Origin: Isoetes taiwanensis
Lineage: Eukaryota > Streptophyta > Lycopodiopsida > Isoetales > Isoetaceae
Length of the DNA stretch: 64,000 nucleotides
Assembly (NCBI GenBank): GCA_021234155.1
Contig: JAJEKV010000307.1
Coordinates: 248,001 to 312,000, forward strand
Direction: 5' to 3'
The notes under the pieces were generated by a model. It ran no database searches. It saw only the letters and a program-made list of their open reading frames with translations, and was not told where the DNA came from. The position numbers were made by a program, and so were the translations under genes. The stretch's first letter is position 1. Each line of letters starts with the position of its first letter. Shown piece by piece: positions 32,505-45,219 of the stretch.

Positions 32505-33857
32505 CTATAGGGGAAAAAGTTTCCTCATAGTCAATTCCCTTCTTCTGTGTATATCCCTGGCTACTAATCGAGCTTTATACTTAATTGAGTGAGGTTGTAC
32601 TCCTCGCTTGATTTTAAATATCCATTTACACCCCACTGCATGTCTACCTTCAGGTAAGTTTACAAGCTCATACGTCCCTGTTCTCTTAAATGCATCCAGC
32701 TCATCATTCATGGCAATTTTCCATTCTTTTGCATCAACCACACTTATAGCTTCTCTATAAGATTTTGGTACTTCAGTATCCAGCAAGGCAAGGATTTCAA
32801 TAAGGTTTACACCTGCTGCTTCACTTTGTATTCTCCTACTTCTACCTGTGTTATCTCTTCCAAATCTTTCATGATCAACATTAGCCTCTTGTTGCAAGAT
32901 CTGAGCTGCAGTTCTTCTACCAGCCTTTGGCTGTGTTACCTCCTTTTCTATAGTATCCGCCACACTATCTGAAGCGTCTTCAGCACCAACTTGTTGAGAG
33001 GAGAGTTTGTTGACATCCTGCTCATCATCATCATCAATAAAGTTCGTATTCAATTTCTGAACTTCCTTTTCTTTAGGATTAACAGAGAAAAACTTTATGT
33101 TTTTATAAGATTGAGATTCGTCAAACGTCACATCTCTACTGATCAAAAACTTTTTCCTTTGTGGATCAAATAATCGGTATGCCTTGGATTCTTGATCATA
33201 TCCTACAAGAAAGGCTATTCTTGCTCGATCATCTAACTTTAACCTTTGTTGCTTTGGTACATGAACAAAGCTTAGACAACCAAAAACTCTCAGTGTCTCA
33301 TAGTTTGGTTTAACTCCTGACCATAGCTCATCTGGGATCATTCCATTGACAGCTCTATTTGGTAACATATTTTGAACTTTCACTGCTGTTAAGACAGCTT
33401 CCTCCCACAAATAATTGGGTAGCCCTATGTGTTTTATCATAGCTCGACCAAGATTTAAAATTGTCCTATTTTTCCTTTCAGCAATGCCATTAGTTTGTGG
33501 AGAAAAACTACATGTAAACTGTCTCTTTATTCCCCTTACCTTGCAAAACTTGATAAACTCGGGGATGACATGAACTCTCCACCCACGGTCGGATCGAATA
33601 CATTTCTTTTTTTTCCGTTTTCTAATTCCACTTCGCAGAAGAAACATTTTATACGCCTCAAAGGCTTGATCTTTAGTTTTAAGACACATGCATGTTGTCT
33701 TTCTACTAAAGTCATCAATAAAGGTAATGAAATACCTTTTTCCTGATATTCCTCTAACATTAAGAGGGCCACAGAGATCTGTATGCACTAGCTCCAACAC
33801 CCCTTTGGTTTTTCTCTTTGCCCTTTTAAAAGGCAATCTTGCATGTTTTCCTAGCAT
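32505..33857 (-). pseudogene. Unit B integrase plus N-terminal RT, 450-codon frame
   Basis: The longest frame in the array. It opens in the zinc-finger tail of the pre-integrase domain (MLGKHARLPFKRAK), then the catalytic triad contexts HTDLCGP, FIRSDRG-like (here altered: IRSDRGWRVHV) and NGIAERKNRT, then the copia integrase C-region, a long acidic linker, and the RT start (VVDAKEWKIAMNDELDAFKR, GCKWIFKIKR, KARLVA). The second catalytic Asp is present but its following GGEF is changed by a local frame disturbance. The frame ends in DIHRRRELTMRKLFPL, because one base is missing relative to the RT frame. That lesion is shared by all six units. Confidence 0.88.
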
Positions 33858-34311
33858 GCAACCTAGGCAGATTCTTGGCTCATCAACTTCATTTTTGCTT
33901 TGATTATTTTTTGTTTAATCATAGTATCTATGGTGCTATGATTAACATGACATAACCTCGGATGCCAAGTGTCCATATCCGGAATCATAAATGAATTAAC
34001 ACCGGGCAAACAACCACTATCCAATGCAAACAAATTGCCAAATCTTCTTCCAAGAAATTTGATCTCATTATTCAAAAGCACTTTACATTGACACTTGTCA
34101 AAAACAACAAATTGTAATCCATGTCTACTAAATCAGGCAAATGTAAATTAAATTTCTGACTAGTGAAGGTACACACAAAACATCCTTCAAGTTTACTGCT
34201 TTCCCTTGAAGGTCAAACAATTCTAACATTCCCGTGCATTGAACATCTTGCAACTTCCCATTTCCTAACTTGATATGCTTAATTCTTCCTTCTTTTTCCT
34301 CCTTGAATAAT

Positions 34312-34896
34312 TTAATTGAACCGGTCATGGATTTTTCTCGCTCCACTATCTAATATTAACATTTCATTATCATTATTAGATTTTTCTTTTGAAACAACCA
34401 AAATGTCATAATTACTTACCTCAGCATCTTCATCCTCTTCACTTGATTCTTCTTCAATATCTTGCACCAAATTTACAGCAGACCTTTGTGTATCAAGATT
34501 TCTTCCTCGACCTCTAGAATAATTTCTTCCTCTACTTGGTCTGCCTCTATTCATTTTGCTGCTTGAGCACTTGTTTGCGAAGTGACCTCTGCCTCCACAG
34601 TTAAAGCACTCAACCTCTTTCAATTTAGGACAACTTATCTTTAAATGCCCTTTTGCTTTGCAGTGAAAACAAGGACCTATTTCACTCTTATCTTTAGCAC
34701 TTTTTCCTGAAAACTTTGCTTTGCCCTTACCTGCATACAACACTTCAACATTATCTTCAATGTCATCATCATACAATACCTTATTTTGTTCAAACTCTGT
34801 TCGAATCATTTCTTCTGCTGCCTCTCTGGTTTTGGCCACATTCCTAATAAGAGTTGACAACTGCTTGTTCCCCAACCGCGCTCTTGCCACATGCAA
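34312..34896 (-). pseudogene. Unit B gag C-part with CCHC knuckles and protease start
   Basis: It has TLIRNVAKTREAAEEMIRTE, a basic stretch, the knuckle CFHCKAKGHLKISC (C-x2-C-x4-H-x4-C) and a second one, CFNCGGRGHFANKC. An Arg/Gly-rich region, an acidic stretch (DIEEESSEEDEDAEV) and the protease active site ILDSGA follow. Two knuckles in a row are usual in several plant copia lineages. Protease continues in another frame at 34128-34346 (IKHIKLGNGKLQDVQCTG). Confidence 0.85.
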
Positions 34897-35435
34897 TAAT
34901 TTTTGCTTTGTTCACCAAAGAACACCCCAAAGACCTTCTAAGTCCGCCACAATGTTATCAAACTTAGAGAAAAACTTTGGTAAGTCATCACCTTCTTTTA
35001 CCCTTAGCATCCTAAGTGCTTTATCAAGAACATCAACTGAGATGACGTTTTTCCTCATAGTTTTGAGCAGAACTTCCAAATATCACTAGGGGACTTTCCC
35101 TTATCTTCAGCAAAATTGAAGCCCCAACTTTGCTGGTCAAAATACCATATGCTTCACTAAGTTTAACAACTTCATCCTTACCACTTTTACTTTAGTCTAC
35201 TTCACTGGACTCTTGAAGTTTCACCGGACTTTCAGAGGTAGAACTTCTTTCTTGCAGCCACAGAGACCGCATCCCCACTTGAACTAGTTCCTTGAACTAA
35301 TTCCCGTGAGCCCTTCATTTTCAAGAACATTTTGATTTGTTCCTTCCAAATCTGAAAACCCCGTCCCCTTCATACACCGCAATAGAGTTCAACAACCCCG
35401 CTCCAAAACTCCGCTTGACATGGCTCGATACCAAT

Positions 35436-35874
35436 TGTTAGAATTTGAAGATAATGTATTCAATAAACCGATACTCAATATAGATCAATCAAAGCTCAAA
35501 CAATCTCCCTCGCTTCATATCTCACCGCAAGCCCTCCCCGCCTATGCCTTACTCCAGTATTTATCTCCATATTTGCCTTCCAATCCGGGTGCATCCACTT
35601 GTCAAATTGTTCATCCCCTTCATATAGAAAGTTCTCCAACTTGCCTAAAAATCAGGAGTAGATAGACTTGCCTTCCTTAAAAATCGGCCCTAGTTGACTT
35701 TGACTTTGACTGGTCAACGCAAACCCTAAGTGGCGGGCAGGGGGTGTCTGTGTGTTTCTAGCGAGCCCAGCAACACCCGGGTAGGGGGTGCCCGCCACTT
35801 TGACTTTGACTTTGACTTTGACCTACTGCCACTGCTTCTCATAGGTCTCCCAAATAACATGATACCATTTAACA
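35436..35874 (-). mobile_element. Copia LTR 3
   Basis: 439 bp. It lacks about 11 bp found in LTRs 1, 2, 4 and 7 (the CACTGAGAACAAG region). The adjacent primer-binding site reads GGCTCGATACCA on the plus strand, having lost the T of CTG. The W-box clusters and inverted repeat are kept. Confidence 0.9.
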
Positions 35875-37720
35875 CTTTCCCTTCATGTTATTTTTCCTTG
35901 CAACTGATCATATGTCTCAGTCTACTAAATTTTAACTCTGCCAAAGCCTTTGTCAAAATATCTGCCAACTGCATTTCAGTTTGAACATATTGCAGTTCAA
36001 TGATTCTTTTCTTCACTAAATCCCTTATGAAATGCATCTCCAGCTCGATATGCTTGGTCCTTTCATGTTGTATTGGATTTTTCGTCATTCCTATGCAATC
36101 GAGACCGCCGAGAAAGCAGCAATTTAAAAGGTTTTCTTTGCTCTATACCTATTTCTTGTAGCAACCTTTCACTCCATACTATTTCCTTAGCAGTAAGGGT
36201 TGCAGCTGCATATTCTGCTTCTGCAGATGACAGTGCTATTGCCTTTTGCTTCCTGCATTTCCATGAGATGGGCCCTCCTCCTAGCATGCAAATAATTCCC
36301 GGTTGATTTTCTTTCATCGTGGTCTCCACCCCAATCAATGAATCACAAGATGATAGCAACTCCATGTTATCGTAATTAAATTGTATCCCATAATCTACAG
36401 TTCCTTTCAAATATCTTAGAACCCTCTTAGTCTGCGCTGCCGGTGCTCCTTTCCAAAGTTATGACAAAAGATCTACTTAGAATATTGACTGCAAATGAAA
36501 TATCGGGTCTTGTGCAGCTAGATAAATATAGTAAGCAGCCAACTAACTCTTGATATGAAATGTTTTCCATTTCTGACCTATCATCATTCAAATTCAAGAA
36601 TAGTTTGTTACCTGGAACCATGGGAGTTTTTACCACCTTACAATCTTCCATATTGAATCTTTTGAGCATGCCTCGCAATATTCTCACCTTGTGTCAAAGT
36701 AAGAACCCTGTTTGTCTCTATCTCAAGACTTCAATTCCTAAAACTTTTTAAGTTCGCCCAAGTCTGTCTATTTTTAAACCGATTCTTGAGAATGTCTTTG
36801 CATTTTTGTAGCACATCAAGATTGCTACTAACCATCACATTGTCATCCACATATAATGCAATATAGCATACTTCATTCCCATCCTTAAATAAATAAATAT
36901 TTCCATCATCCTTTAGTTTTATAAAACCTTGTTCCCTTAAATATGAGTCCATGCAAATATACCATTGTCTTGCAGGACTGCCTCACCCCATATACAGACC
37001 TTTTTAAGTTTCCACACTTTATCTTTCCCTTGCTCAAAGCCGGAGGTTGCATCATAAAGATATCCTCCTCCAAGTCAAGATTCAAGAAAGAAAGTAGAGA
37101 CATCCATATGATGTACCTCAAAATTCTTTGCATTTGCTAATGCTAACAACATCCTGATACTTGTCATTTTTACTATAGGGGAAAAAGTTTCCTCATAGTC
37201 AATTCCCTTCTTCTGTGTATATCCCTGGCTACTAATCGAGCTTTATACTTAATTGAGTGAGGTTGTACTCCTCGCTTGATTTTAAATATCCATTTACACC
37301 CCCCAATCGCATGTCTACCTTCGTAAGTTTACAAGCTCATACGCCCCTCGTTCTCTTAAATGCATCCAAATTTCATCATTCATGGCAATTTTCCATTCTT
37401 TTGCATCAACCACACTTATAGCTTCTCTATAAGATTTTGGTACTTCAGTATCCAGCAAGGCAAGGATTTCAATAAGGTTTACACCTGCTGCTTCACTTTG
37501 TATTCTCCTACTTCTACCTGTGTTATCTCTTCCAAATCTTTCATGATCAACATTAGCCTCTTGTTGCAAGATCCGAGTGCAGTTCTTCTACCAGCCTTTG
37601 GTCGTGTTACCTCCTTTTCTATAGTATCCGCCACACTATCCAAGCGTCTTCAGCACCAACTTGTTGAGAGGAGAGTTTGTTGACATCCCCGCTCATCATC
37701 ATCATCAATAAAGTTCAGAT

Positions 37721-38887
37721 TCAATTTCTGAACTTCCTTTTCTTTTTAGGATTAACAGAGAAAAACTTTATGTTTTTATAAGATTGAGATTCGTCAAACG
37801 TCACATCTCTACTGATCAAAAACTTTTTCCTTTGTGGATCAAATAATCGGTATGCCTTGGATTCTTGATCATATCCTACAAGAAAGGCTATTCTTGCTCG
37901 ATCATCTAACTTTAACCTTTGTTGCTTTGGTACATGAACAAAGCTTAGACAACCAAAAACTCTCAGTGTCTCATAGTTTGGTTTAACTCCTGACCATAGC
38001 TCATCTGGGATCATTCCATTGACAGCTCTATTTGGTAACATATTTTGAACTTTCACTGCTGTTAAGACAGCTTCCTCCCACAAATAATTGGGTAGCCCTA
38101 TGTGTTTTATCATAGCTCTGACAGCATTTAAAATTGTCCTATTTTTCCTTTCAGCAATGCCATTAGTTTGTGGAGAAAAACTACATGTAAACTGTCTCTT
38201 TATTCCCCTTACCTTGCAAAACTTGATAAACTCAGATGACATGAACTCTCCACCACGGTCAGATCGAATACATTTCACTTTTTTTCCTGTTTCTAATTCC
38301 ACTTCTGCAGCAAACATTTTATACGCCTCAAAGGCTTGATCTTTAGTTTTAAGACACATGCATGTTGTCTTTCTACTAAAGTCATCAATAAAGGTAATGA
38401 AATACCTTTTTCCTGATATTCCTCTAACATTAAGAGGGCCACAGAGATCTGTATGCACTAGCTCCAACACCCCTTTGGTTTTTCTCTTTGCCCTTTTAAA
38501 AGGCAATCTTGCATGTTTTCCTAGCATGCAACCTAGGCAGATTCTTGGCTCATCAACTTCATTTTTTGCTTTGATTATTTTTTGTTTAATCATAGTATCT
38601 ATGGTGCTATGATTAACATGACATAACCTCAGATGCCAAGTGTCCATATCTGGAATCATAACAGAATTAACACTGGGCAAACAACCACTATCCAATGCAA
38701 ACAAATTGCCAAATCTTCTTCCAAGAAATTTGATCTCATTATTCAAAAGCACTTTACATTGACACTTGTCAAAAAAACAATGATGTAATCCATGTCTACT
38801 AAGCGTGCAAATGTAAATTAAATTTCGACTAGTGAAGGTACACACAAAACATCCTTCAAGTTTCTTTGCTTTCCCCTTGAAGGTCAA
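37721..38887 (-). pseudogene. Unit C pre-integrase and integrase, 388-codon frame
   Basis: It contains the pre-integrase zinc finger (HLRLCHVNHSTIDTMIK with CLGCMLGKHARLPF), the triad HTDLCGP, IRSDRGGEF and NGIAERKNRT, and the full C-terminal region to KFFSVNP. All three acidic residues of the D,D,E core are present, so this is the most complete integrase in the array. It would insert element cDNA into chromosomal DNA with a 5-bp stagger. The first about 25 codons are out of the true frame (disturbed near 38810), and the end is shifted by one base in an A-run. Confidence 0.9.
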
Positions 38888-39220
38888 ACAATTCTAACAT
38901 TCCCGTGCATTGAACATCTTGCAACTTCCCATTTCCTAACTTGATATGCTTAATTCTTCCTTCTTTTTCCTCCTTGAATAATTTGGCTGAACTGGTCACG
39001 GATTTTTCTGCTCCACTATCTAATATTAACATTTCATTATCATTATTAGATTTTTCTTTTGAAACAACCAAAATGTCATAATTACTTACCTCAGCATCTT
39101 CATCCTCTTCACTTGATTCTTCTTCAATATCTTGCACCAAATTTACAGCAGACCTTTGTGTATCAAGATTTCTTCCTCGACCTCTAGAATAATTTCTTCC
39201 TCTACTTGGTGCGCCTCTAT

Positions 39221-40099
39221 TCATTTTTTTGCTTGAGCACTTGTTTTCATGAAGTGACCTCTGCCTCCACAGTTAAAGCACTCAACCTCTTTCAATTTAG
39301 GACAACTTATCTTTAAATGCCCTTTTGCTTTGCAGTGAAAACAAGGACCTATTTCACTCTTATCTTTAGCACTTTTTCCTGAAAACTTTGCTTTGCCCTT
39401 ACCTGCATACAACACTTCAACATTATCTTCAATGTCATCATCATACAATACCTTATTTTGTTCAAACTCTGTTCGAATCATTTCTTTCACGCTTTGCCTC
39501 TCGGTTTTGGCCACATTCCTAATAAGAGTTGACAACTGCTTGTTCCCCTCAACTGCTCTTGCCACATGCAATAATTTTTGCTGTTCAGTCAGCAACACCC
39601 CAGCACCTTCTAAGTCTGCCACAATGTTATCAAACTTAGAGAAAAACTTTGGTAAGTCATCACCTTCTTTTACCCTTAGCATCCTAAGTGCTTTATCAAG
39701 AACATCAATCTGAGATGACGTTTTTTCCTCATAGTTTTTGAGCAGGAACTTCCAAATATCACTAGGGGACTTTCCCCTTATCTTAAGCAAAATTGAAGCC
39801 CCAACTTTGCTGGTCAAAATACCATATGCTTCACGAAGTTTAACAACTTCATCCTTACCACTTTTACTTTAGTCTACTTCACCAGACTCTTCAGAAGTTT
39901 CACCAGACTTTCCAGAGGTAGAACTTCTTCTTGCAGCCACAGAGACTGCATCCCCACTTGAACTAGTTCCTTGAACTAATTCCCAGAGCCCTTCATTTTC
40001 AAGAACATTTTTGATTTGTTCCTTCCAAATCTGAAAACCTGGTCCCCCTTCATACACTGCAATAGAGTTCAACAACCCTGCTCCAAACCTGCTTGACAT
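39221..40099 (-). pseudogene. Unit C gag
   Basis: Starts at ATG 40097-40099 (MSSRFGAGLLNSIAVYEG), 10-15 bp from the primer-binding site. It runs 76 codons (GFQIWKEQIKNVLENEGLW, then a Ser-rich stretch) to the in-frame TAA. After the stop the same frame continues with KLREAYGILTSKVGASILL, PSDIWKFLLKNYEEK, DLPKFFSKFDNIVADLEG and the knuckle CFHCKAKGHLKISC. The order is that of a copia gag. Without the stop, gag would be one frame to about 39490, where a CAG/CTG-type disturbance occurs. Confidence 0.88.
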
Positions 40100-40113
40100 G
40101 GCTCTGATACCAC

Positions 40114-40561
40114 TGTTAGAATTTGAAGATAATGTATTCAATAAACTGATACTCAATACACTGAGAACAAGATCAATCAGGCGCTCAAACAATCTCCTGC
40201 TTCATATCTCGGCCTGCAAGCCCTCCTGTCTATGCCTTACTCCAGTATTTATCTCCATATTTGCCTTCCAATCCGGGTGCATCCACTTGTCAAATTGTTC
40301 ATCCCCTTCATATAGAAAGTTCTCCAACTTGCCTAAAAATCAGGAGTAGATAGACTTGCCTTCCTTAAAAATCGGCCCTAGTTGACTTTGACTTTGACTG
40401 GTCAACGCAAACCCTAAGTGGCGGCGGGGGTGTCTCCGTGTGTTTCTAGCGAGCCCAAAGAACACCGGGTAGGGGTGCCCGCCACTTTGACTTTGACTTT
40501 GACTTTGACCTACTGCCACTGCTTCTCATAGGTCTCCCAAATAACATGATACCATTTAACA
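40114..40561 (-). mobile_element. Copia LTR 4
   Basis: 448 bp, with few CAG/CTG-type differences, so a good reference copy. Perfect primer-binding site alongside (GGCTCTGATACCA on the plus strand), polypurine tract on the other side, ends TGTTA/TAACA. Confidence 0.9.
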
Positions 40562-40574
40562 CTTTCCCTTCATG

Positions 40575-41843
40575 TTATTTTTCCTTGCAACTGATCATAT
40601 GTCTCAGTCTACTAAATTTTAACTCTGCCAAAGCCTTTGTCAAAATATCTGCCAACTGCATTTCAGTTTGAACATATTGCAGTTCAATGATTCTTTTCTT
40701 CACTAAATCCCTTATGAAATGCATCTCCAGCTCGATATGCTTGGTCCTTTCATGTTGTATTGGATTTTTCGTCATTCCTATGCAACTGAGACTGTCAGAA
40801 AGCAATTTCAAAGGTTTTCTTTGCTCTATACCTATTTCTTGTAGCAACCTTTCACTCCATACTATTTCCTTAGCAGTAAGGGTTGCAGCTGCATATTCTG
40901 CTTCTGCAGATGACAGTGCTATTGCCTTTTGCTTCCTGCATTTCCATGAGATGGGCCCTCCTCCTAGCATGCAAATAATTCCTGAAGTTGATTTTCTTTC
41001 ATCAGGGTCTCCACCCCAATCTGAATCACAGTATGATAGCAACTCCATGTTATCAGAATTAAATTGTATCCCATAATCTACAGTTCCTTTCAAATATCTT
41101 AGAACCCTCTTAGCTGCCTGCCAGTGCTCCTTTCCAAAGTTATGACAGTATCTACTTAGAATATTGACTGCAAATGAAATATCGGGTCTTGTGCAGCTAG
41201 ATAAATATAGTAAGCAGCCAACTAACTCTTGATATGAAATGTTTTCCATTTCTGACCTATCATCATTCAAATTCAAGAATAGTTTGTTACCTGGAACCAT
41301 GGGAGTTTTTACCACCTTACAATCTTCCATATTGAATCTTTTGAGCATGCCTACAATATTCTCACCTTGTGTCAATGTAAGAACCTGTTTGTCTCTATCT
41401 CTGAAGACTTCAATTCCTAAAAACTTTTTAAGTTCGCCCAAGTCTGTCATTTTAAACCGATTCTTGAGAATGTCTTTGCATTTTTGTAGCACATCAAGAT
41501 TGCTACTAACCATCACATTGTCATCCACATATAATGCAATATAGCATACTTCATTCCCATCCTTAAATAAATAAATATTTCCATCATCCTTTAGTTTTAT
41601 AAAACCTTGTTCCCTTAAATATGAGTCCATGCAAATATACCATTGTCTTGGTGACTGTCTCAGCCCATATACAGCCTTTTTAAGTTTCCACACTTTATCT
41701 TTCCCTTGCTCAAAGCCAGGAGGTTGCATCATAAAGATATCCTCCTCCAAGTCAGCATTCAAGAAAGCAGTAGAGACATCCATATGATGTACCTCAAAAT
41801 TCTTTGCATTTGCTACTGCTAACAACATCCTGATACTTGTCAT
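40575..41843 (-). pseudogene. Unit D reverse transcriptase and RNase H, 422-codon frame
   Basis: Uninterrupted from MTSIRMLLAVANAKN to the element's C-terminus (RLRHMISCKEK). RT motifs: MDVSTAFLNADLEEDIFM, YGLRQSPRQWY, catalytic LYVDDNVMVSS and GCLLYLSSCTRPDISFAVN. RNase H motifs: LSYCDSDWGGDPDERKSTSG (catalytic Asp), ALSSAEAEYAAATLTAKE (Glu), then a stretch with DSLSCIGMTKN and HERTKHIELEMHFIRD (Asp and His), and the tail ADILTKAL. The stop lies 29 bp before the LTR. Only the N-terminal RT block is in another frame. It is the reference copy of this enzyme pair in the window. Confidence 0.92.
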
Positions 41844-42481
41844 TTTTACTATAGGGGAAAAAGTTTCCTCATAGTCAATTCCCTTCTTCTGTGTATATCC
41901 CTGGCTACTAATCGAGCTTTATACTTAATTGAGTGAGGTTGTACTCCTCGCTTGATTTTAAATATCCATTTACACCCCACTGCATGTCTACCTTCAGGTA
42001 AGTTTACAAGCTCATACGTCCCTGTTCTCTTAAATGCATCCAGCTCATCATTCATGGCAATTTTCCATTCTTTTGCATCAACCACACTTATAGCTTCTCT
42101 ATAAGATTTTGGTACTTCAGTATCCAGCAAGGCAAGGATTTCAATAAGGTTTACACCTGCTGCTTCACTTTGTATTCTCCTCCTTCTACCTGTGTTATCT
42201 CTTCCAAATCTTTCATGATCAACATTAGCCTCTTGTTGCAAGATCGTCTTTGCCGGTTCTTCTACCAGCCTTTGGCTGTGTTACCTCCTTTTCTATAGTA
42301 TCCGCCACACTATCTGAAGCGTCTTCAGCACCAACTTGTTGAGAGGAGAGTTTGTTGACATCCTGCTCATCATCATCATCAATAAAGTTCGTATTCAATT
42401 TCTGAACTTCCTTTTCTTTAGGATTAACAGAGAAAAACTTTATGTTTTTATAAGATTGAGATTAGATCAAGCGCCACATCT

Positions 42482-43557
42482 CTACTGATCAAAAAACTTT
42501 TTCCTTTGTGGATCAAATAATCGGTATGCCTTGGATTCTTGATCATATCCTACAAGAAAGGCTATTCTTGCTCGATCATCTAACTTTAACCTTTGTTGCT
42601 TTGGTACATGAACAAAGCTTAGACAACCAAAAACTCTCAGTGTCTCATAGTTTGGTTTAACTCCTGACCATAGCTCATCTGGGATCATTCCATTGACAGC
42701 TCTATTTGGTAACATATTTTGAACTTTCACTGCTGTTAAGACAGCTTCCTCCCACAAATAATTGGGTAGCCCTATGTGTTTTATCATAGCTCTGACAGCA
42801 TTTAAAATTGTCCTATTTTTCCTTTCAGCAATGCCATTAGTTTGTGGAGAAAAACTACATGTAAACTGTCTCTTTATTCCCCTTACCTTGCAAAACTTGA
42901 TAAACTCAGATGACATGAACTCTCCACCACGGTCAGATCGAATACATTTCACTTTTTTTCCTGTTTCTAATTCCACTTCTGCAGCAAACATTTTATACGC
43001 CTCAAAGGCTTGATCTTTAGTTTTAAGACACATGCATGTTGTCTTTCTACTAAAGTCATCAATAAAGGTAATGAAATACCTTTTTTTCCCGATATTCCTC
43101 TAACATTAAGAGGGCCACAGAGATCTGTATGCACTAGCTCCAACACCCCTTTGGTTTTTCTCTTTGCCCTTTTAAAAGGCAATCTTGCATGTTTTCCTAG
43201 CATGCAACCTAGGCAGATTCTTGGCTCATCAACTTCATTTTTTGCTTTGATTATTTTTTGTTTAATCATAGTATCTATGGTGCTATGATTAACATGACAT
43301 AACCTCAGATGCCAAGTGTCCATATCTGGAATCATAACAGAATTAACACTGGGCAAACAACCACTATCCAATGCAAACAAATTGCCAAATCTTCTTCCAA
43401 GAAATTTGATCTCATTATTCAAAAGCACTTTACATTGACACTTGTCAAAAACAACAGTGTAATCCATGTCTACTAAGCGTAAATTGAAATTAAATTCGAC
43501 TAGTGAAGGTACACACAAAACATCCTTCAAGTTTCTTTGCTTTCCCTTGAAGGTCAA
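42482..43557 (-). pseudogene. Unit D integrase, two overlapping frames
   Basis: The first part (42967-43557) has the pre-integrase finger and HTDLCGPLNVRGISGK. Near 43085 extra bases in a T-run shift the frame, and the second part (42482-43033) resumes at MCLKTKDQAFEAYKM with IRSDRGGEFMSSEF, FSPQTNGIAERKNRT and the C-region, ending early near 42485 after an additional A. The catalytic residues are all encoded, but not in one frame. Confidence 0.85.
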
Positions 43558-44781
43558 ACAATTCTAACATTCAGGTGCATTGAACATCTTGCAACTTCCC
43601 ATTTCCTAACTTGATATGCTTAATTCTTCCTTCTTTTTCCTCCTTGAATAATTTGCTGAACGGTCACGGATTTTTTACGCTCCACTATCTAATATTAACA
43701 TTTCATTATCATTATTAGATTTTTCTTTTGAAACAACCAAAATGTCATAATTACTTACCTCAGCATCTTCATCCTCTTCACTTGATTCTTCTTCAATATC
43801 TTGCACCAAATTTACAGCAGACCTTTGTGTATCAAGATTTCTTCCTCGACCTCTAGAATAATTTCTTCCTCTACTTGGTCTGCCTCTATTCATTTTCTTT
43901 GCTTGAGCACTTGTTTCTTGAAGTGACCTCTGCCTCCACGGTTAAAGCACTCAACCTCTTTCAATTTAGGACAACTTATCTTTAAATGCCTTTTGCTTTG
44001 CTGCGGTGAAAACAAGGACCTATTTCACTCTTATCTTTAGCACTTTTTCCGAAAACTTTGCTTTGCCCTTACACCGCATACAACACTTCAACATTATCTT
44101 CAATGTCATCATCATACAATACCTTATTTTGTTCAAACTCTGTTGAATCATTTCTTCCAACGCCTCTCGGTTTTGGCCACATTCCTAATAAGAGTTGACA
44201 ATTTGCTTGTTCCCCTCAACTGCTCTTGCCACATGCAATAATTTTTCTTTGTTTCACCAAGAACACCCAAAGACCTTCTAAGTGCGCCACAATGTTATCA
44301 AACTTAGAGAAAAACTTTGGTAAGTCATCACCTTCTTTTACCCTTAGCATCCTAAGTGCTTTATCAAGAACATCAATCGAGATGACGTTTTTCCTCATAG
44401 TTTTTGAGCAGGAACTTCCAAATATCACTAGGGGACTTTCCCCTTATCTTCAGCAAAATTGAAGCCCCAACTTTGCTGGTCAAAATACCATATGCTTCAC
44501 GAAGTTTAACAACTTCATCCTTACCACTTTTACTTTAGTCTACTTCACCGGACTCTTTGAAGTTTCACCCGGACTTTCAGGAGGTAGAACTTCTTCTTGC
44601 GACCACGAGATTTGCATCCCCACTTGAACTAGTTCCTTGAACTAATTCCCCGAGCCCTTCATTTTCAAGAACATTTTTGATTTGTTCCTTCCAAATCGAA
44701 AAAACTGGTCCCCTTCATACACTTGCAATAGAGTTCAACAACCGCGCTCCAAACACTCGCTTGACATGGCTCGATACCCTT

Positions 44782-45219
44782 TGTTAGAATTTGAAGATAA
44801 TGTATTCAATAAAGCGATACTCAATAGATCAATCAGGCGCTCAAACAATCTCCTGCTTCATATCTCGTCCTGCAAGCCCTCCTGTCTATGCCTTACTCCA
44901 GTATTTATCTCCATATTTGCCTTCCAATCCGGGTGCATCCACTTGTCAAATTGTTCATCCCCTTCATATAGAAAGTTCTCCAACTTGCCTAAAAATCAGG
45001 AGTAGATAGACTTGCCTTCCTTAAAAAATCGGCCCTAGTTGACTTTGACTTTGGTGGTCAGCGCAAACCCTAAGTGGCGGGCGGGGTGTATGCAATGTGT
45101 TTCTAGCGAGCCCGGCAACACCGGGTAGGGGTGCCCCGCCACTTTGACTTTGACTTTGACTTTGACCCTTTGCCCTTTGCTTCTCATAGGTCTCCCAAAT
45201 AACATGATACCATTTAACA
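44782..45219 (-). mobile_element. Copia LTR 5
   Basis: 438 bp. Adjacent primer-binding site altered (GGCTCGATACCC on the plus strand). The internal ACTGAGAAC segment is missing, as in LTR3. GACTTTGGTGGTC replaces GACTTTGACTGGTC. Confidence 0.88.

Larger units (their letters stand above)
31209..35435 (-). pseudogene. Copia internal region, unit B (gag-pol, broken)
   Basis: Contains gag with TAA at 35192-35194; gag C-part, knuckle and protease at 34312-34896; integrase through to the start of RT in one long frame at 32505-33857; and RT at 31818-32499. RNase H (31209-31810) is broken in several frames. The RT frameshift at the CCAGGG site near 32555 is the same as in every other unit. Local damage near 33555-33640 and 31540-31590 coincides with CAG/CTG motifs. 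This is the best unit for the middle of pol. Confidence 0.85.
35875..40113 (-). pseudogene. Copia internal region, unit C (gag-pol, broken)
   Basis: Contains gag N-part 39869-40099 ending in the shared TAA (39869-39871), gag C-part with knuckles 39221-39817, protease 38856-39224, and pre-integrase plus integrase 37721-38887. RT and RNase H are in pieces (37315-37569, 36906-37133, 36731-36952, 36427-36687, 36063-36410, 35888-36088). The left (RT/RNase H) half is heavily disturbed at CAG/CTG sites, the right half hardly at all. The shared RT frameshift is near 37222. Confidence 0.85.
40562..44781 (-). pseudogene. Copia internal region, unit D (gag-pol, best RT)
   Basis: RT plus RNase H is one uninterrupted 422-codon frame at 40575-41843, preceded by the RT N-part at 41849-42241 in another frame because of the shared frameshift near 41880. 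Integrase is at 42482-43033 and 42967-43557, the protease/knuckle region at 43675-43893 and gag from about 44780 with TAA at 44535-44537. The gag side (43900-44780) has dense CAG/CTG disturbances. Frames change near 43080, 43480, 43600 and 43990. Confidence 0.88.
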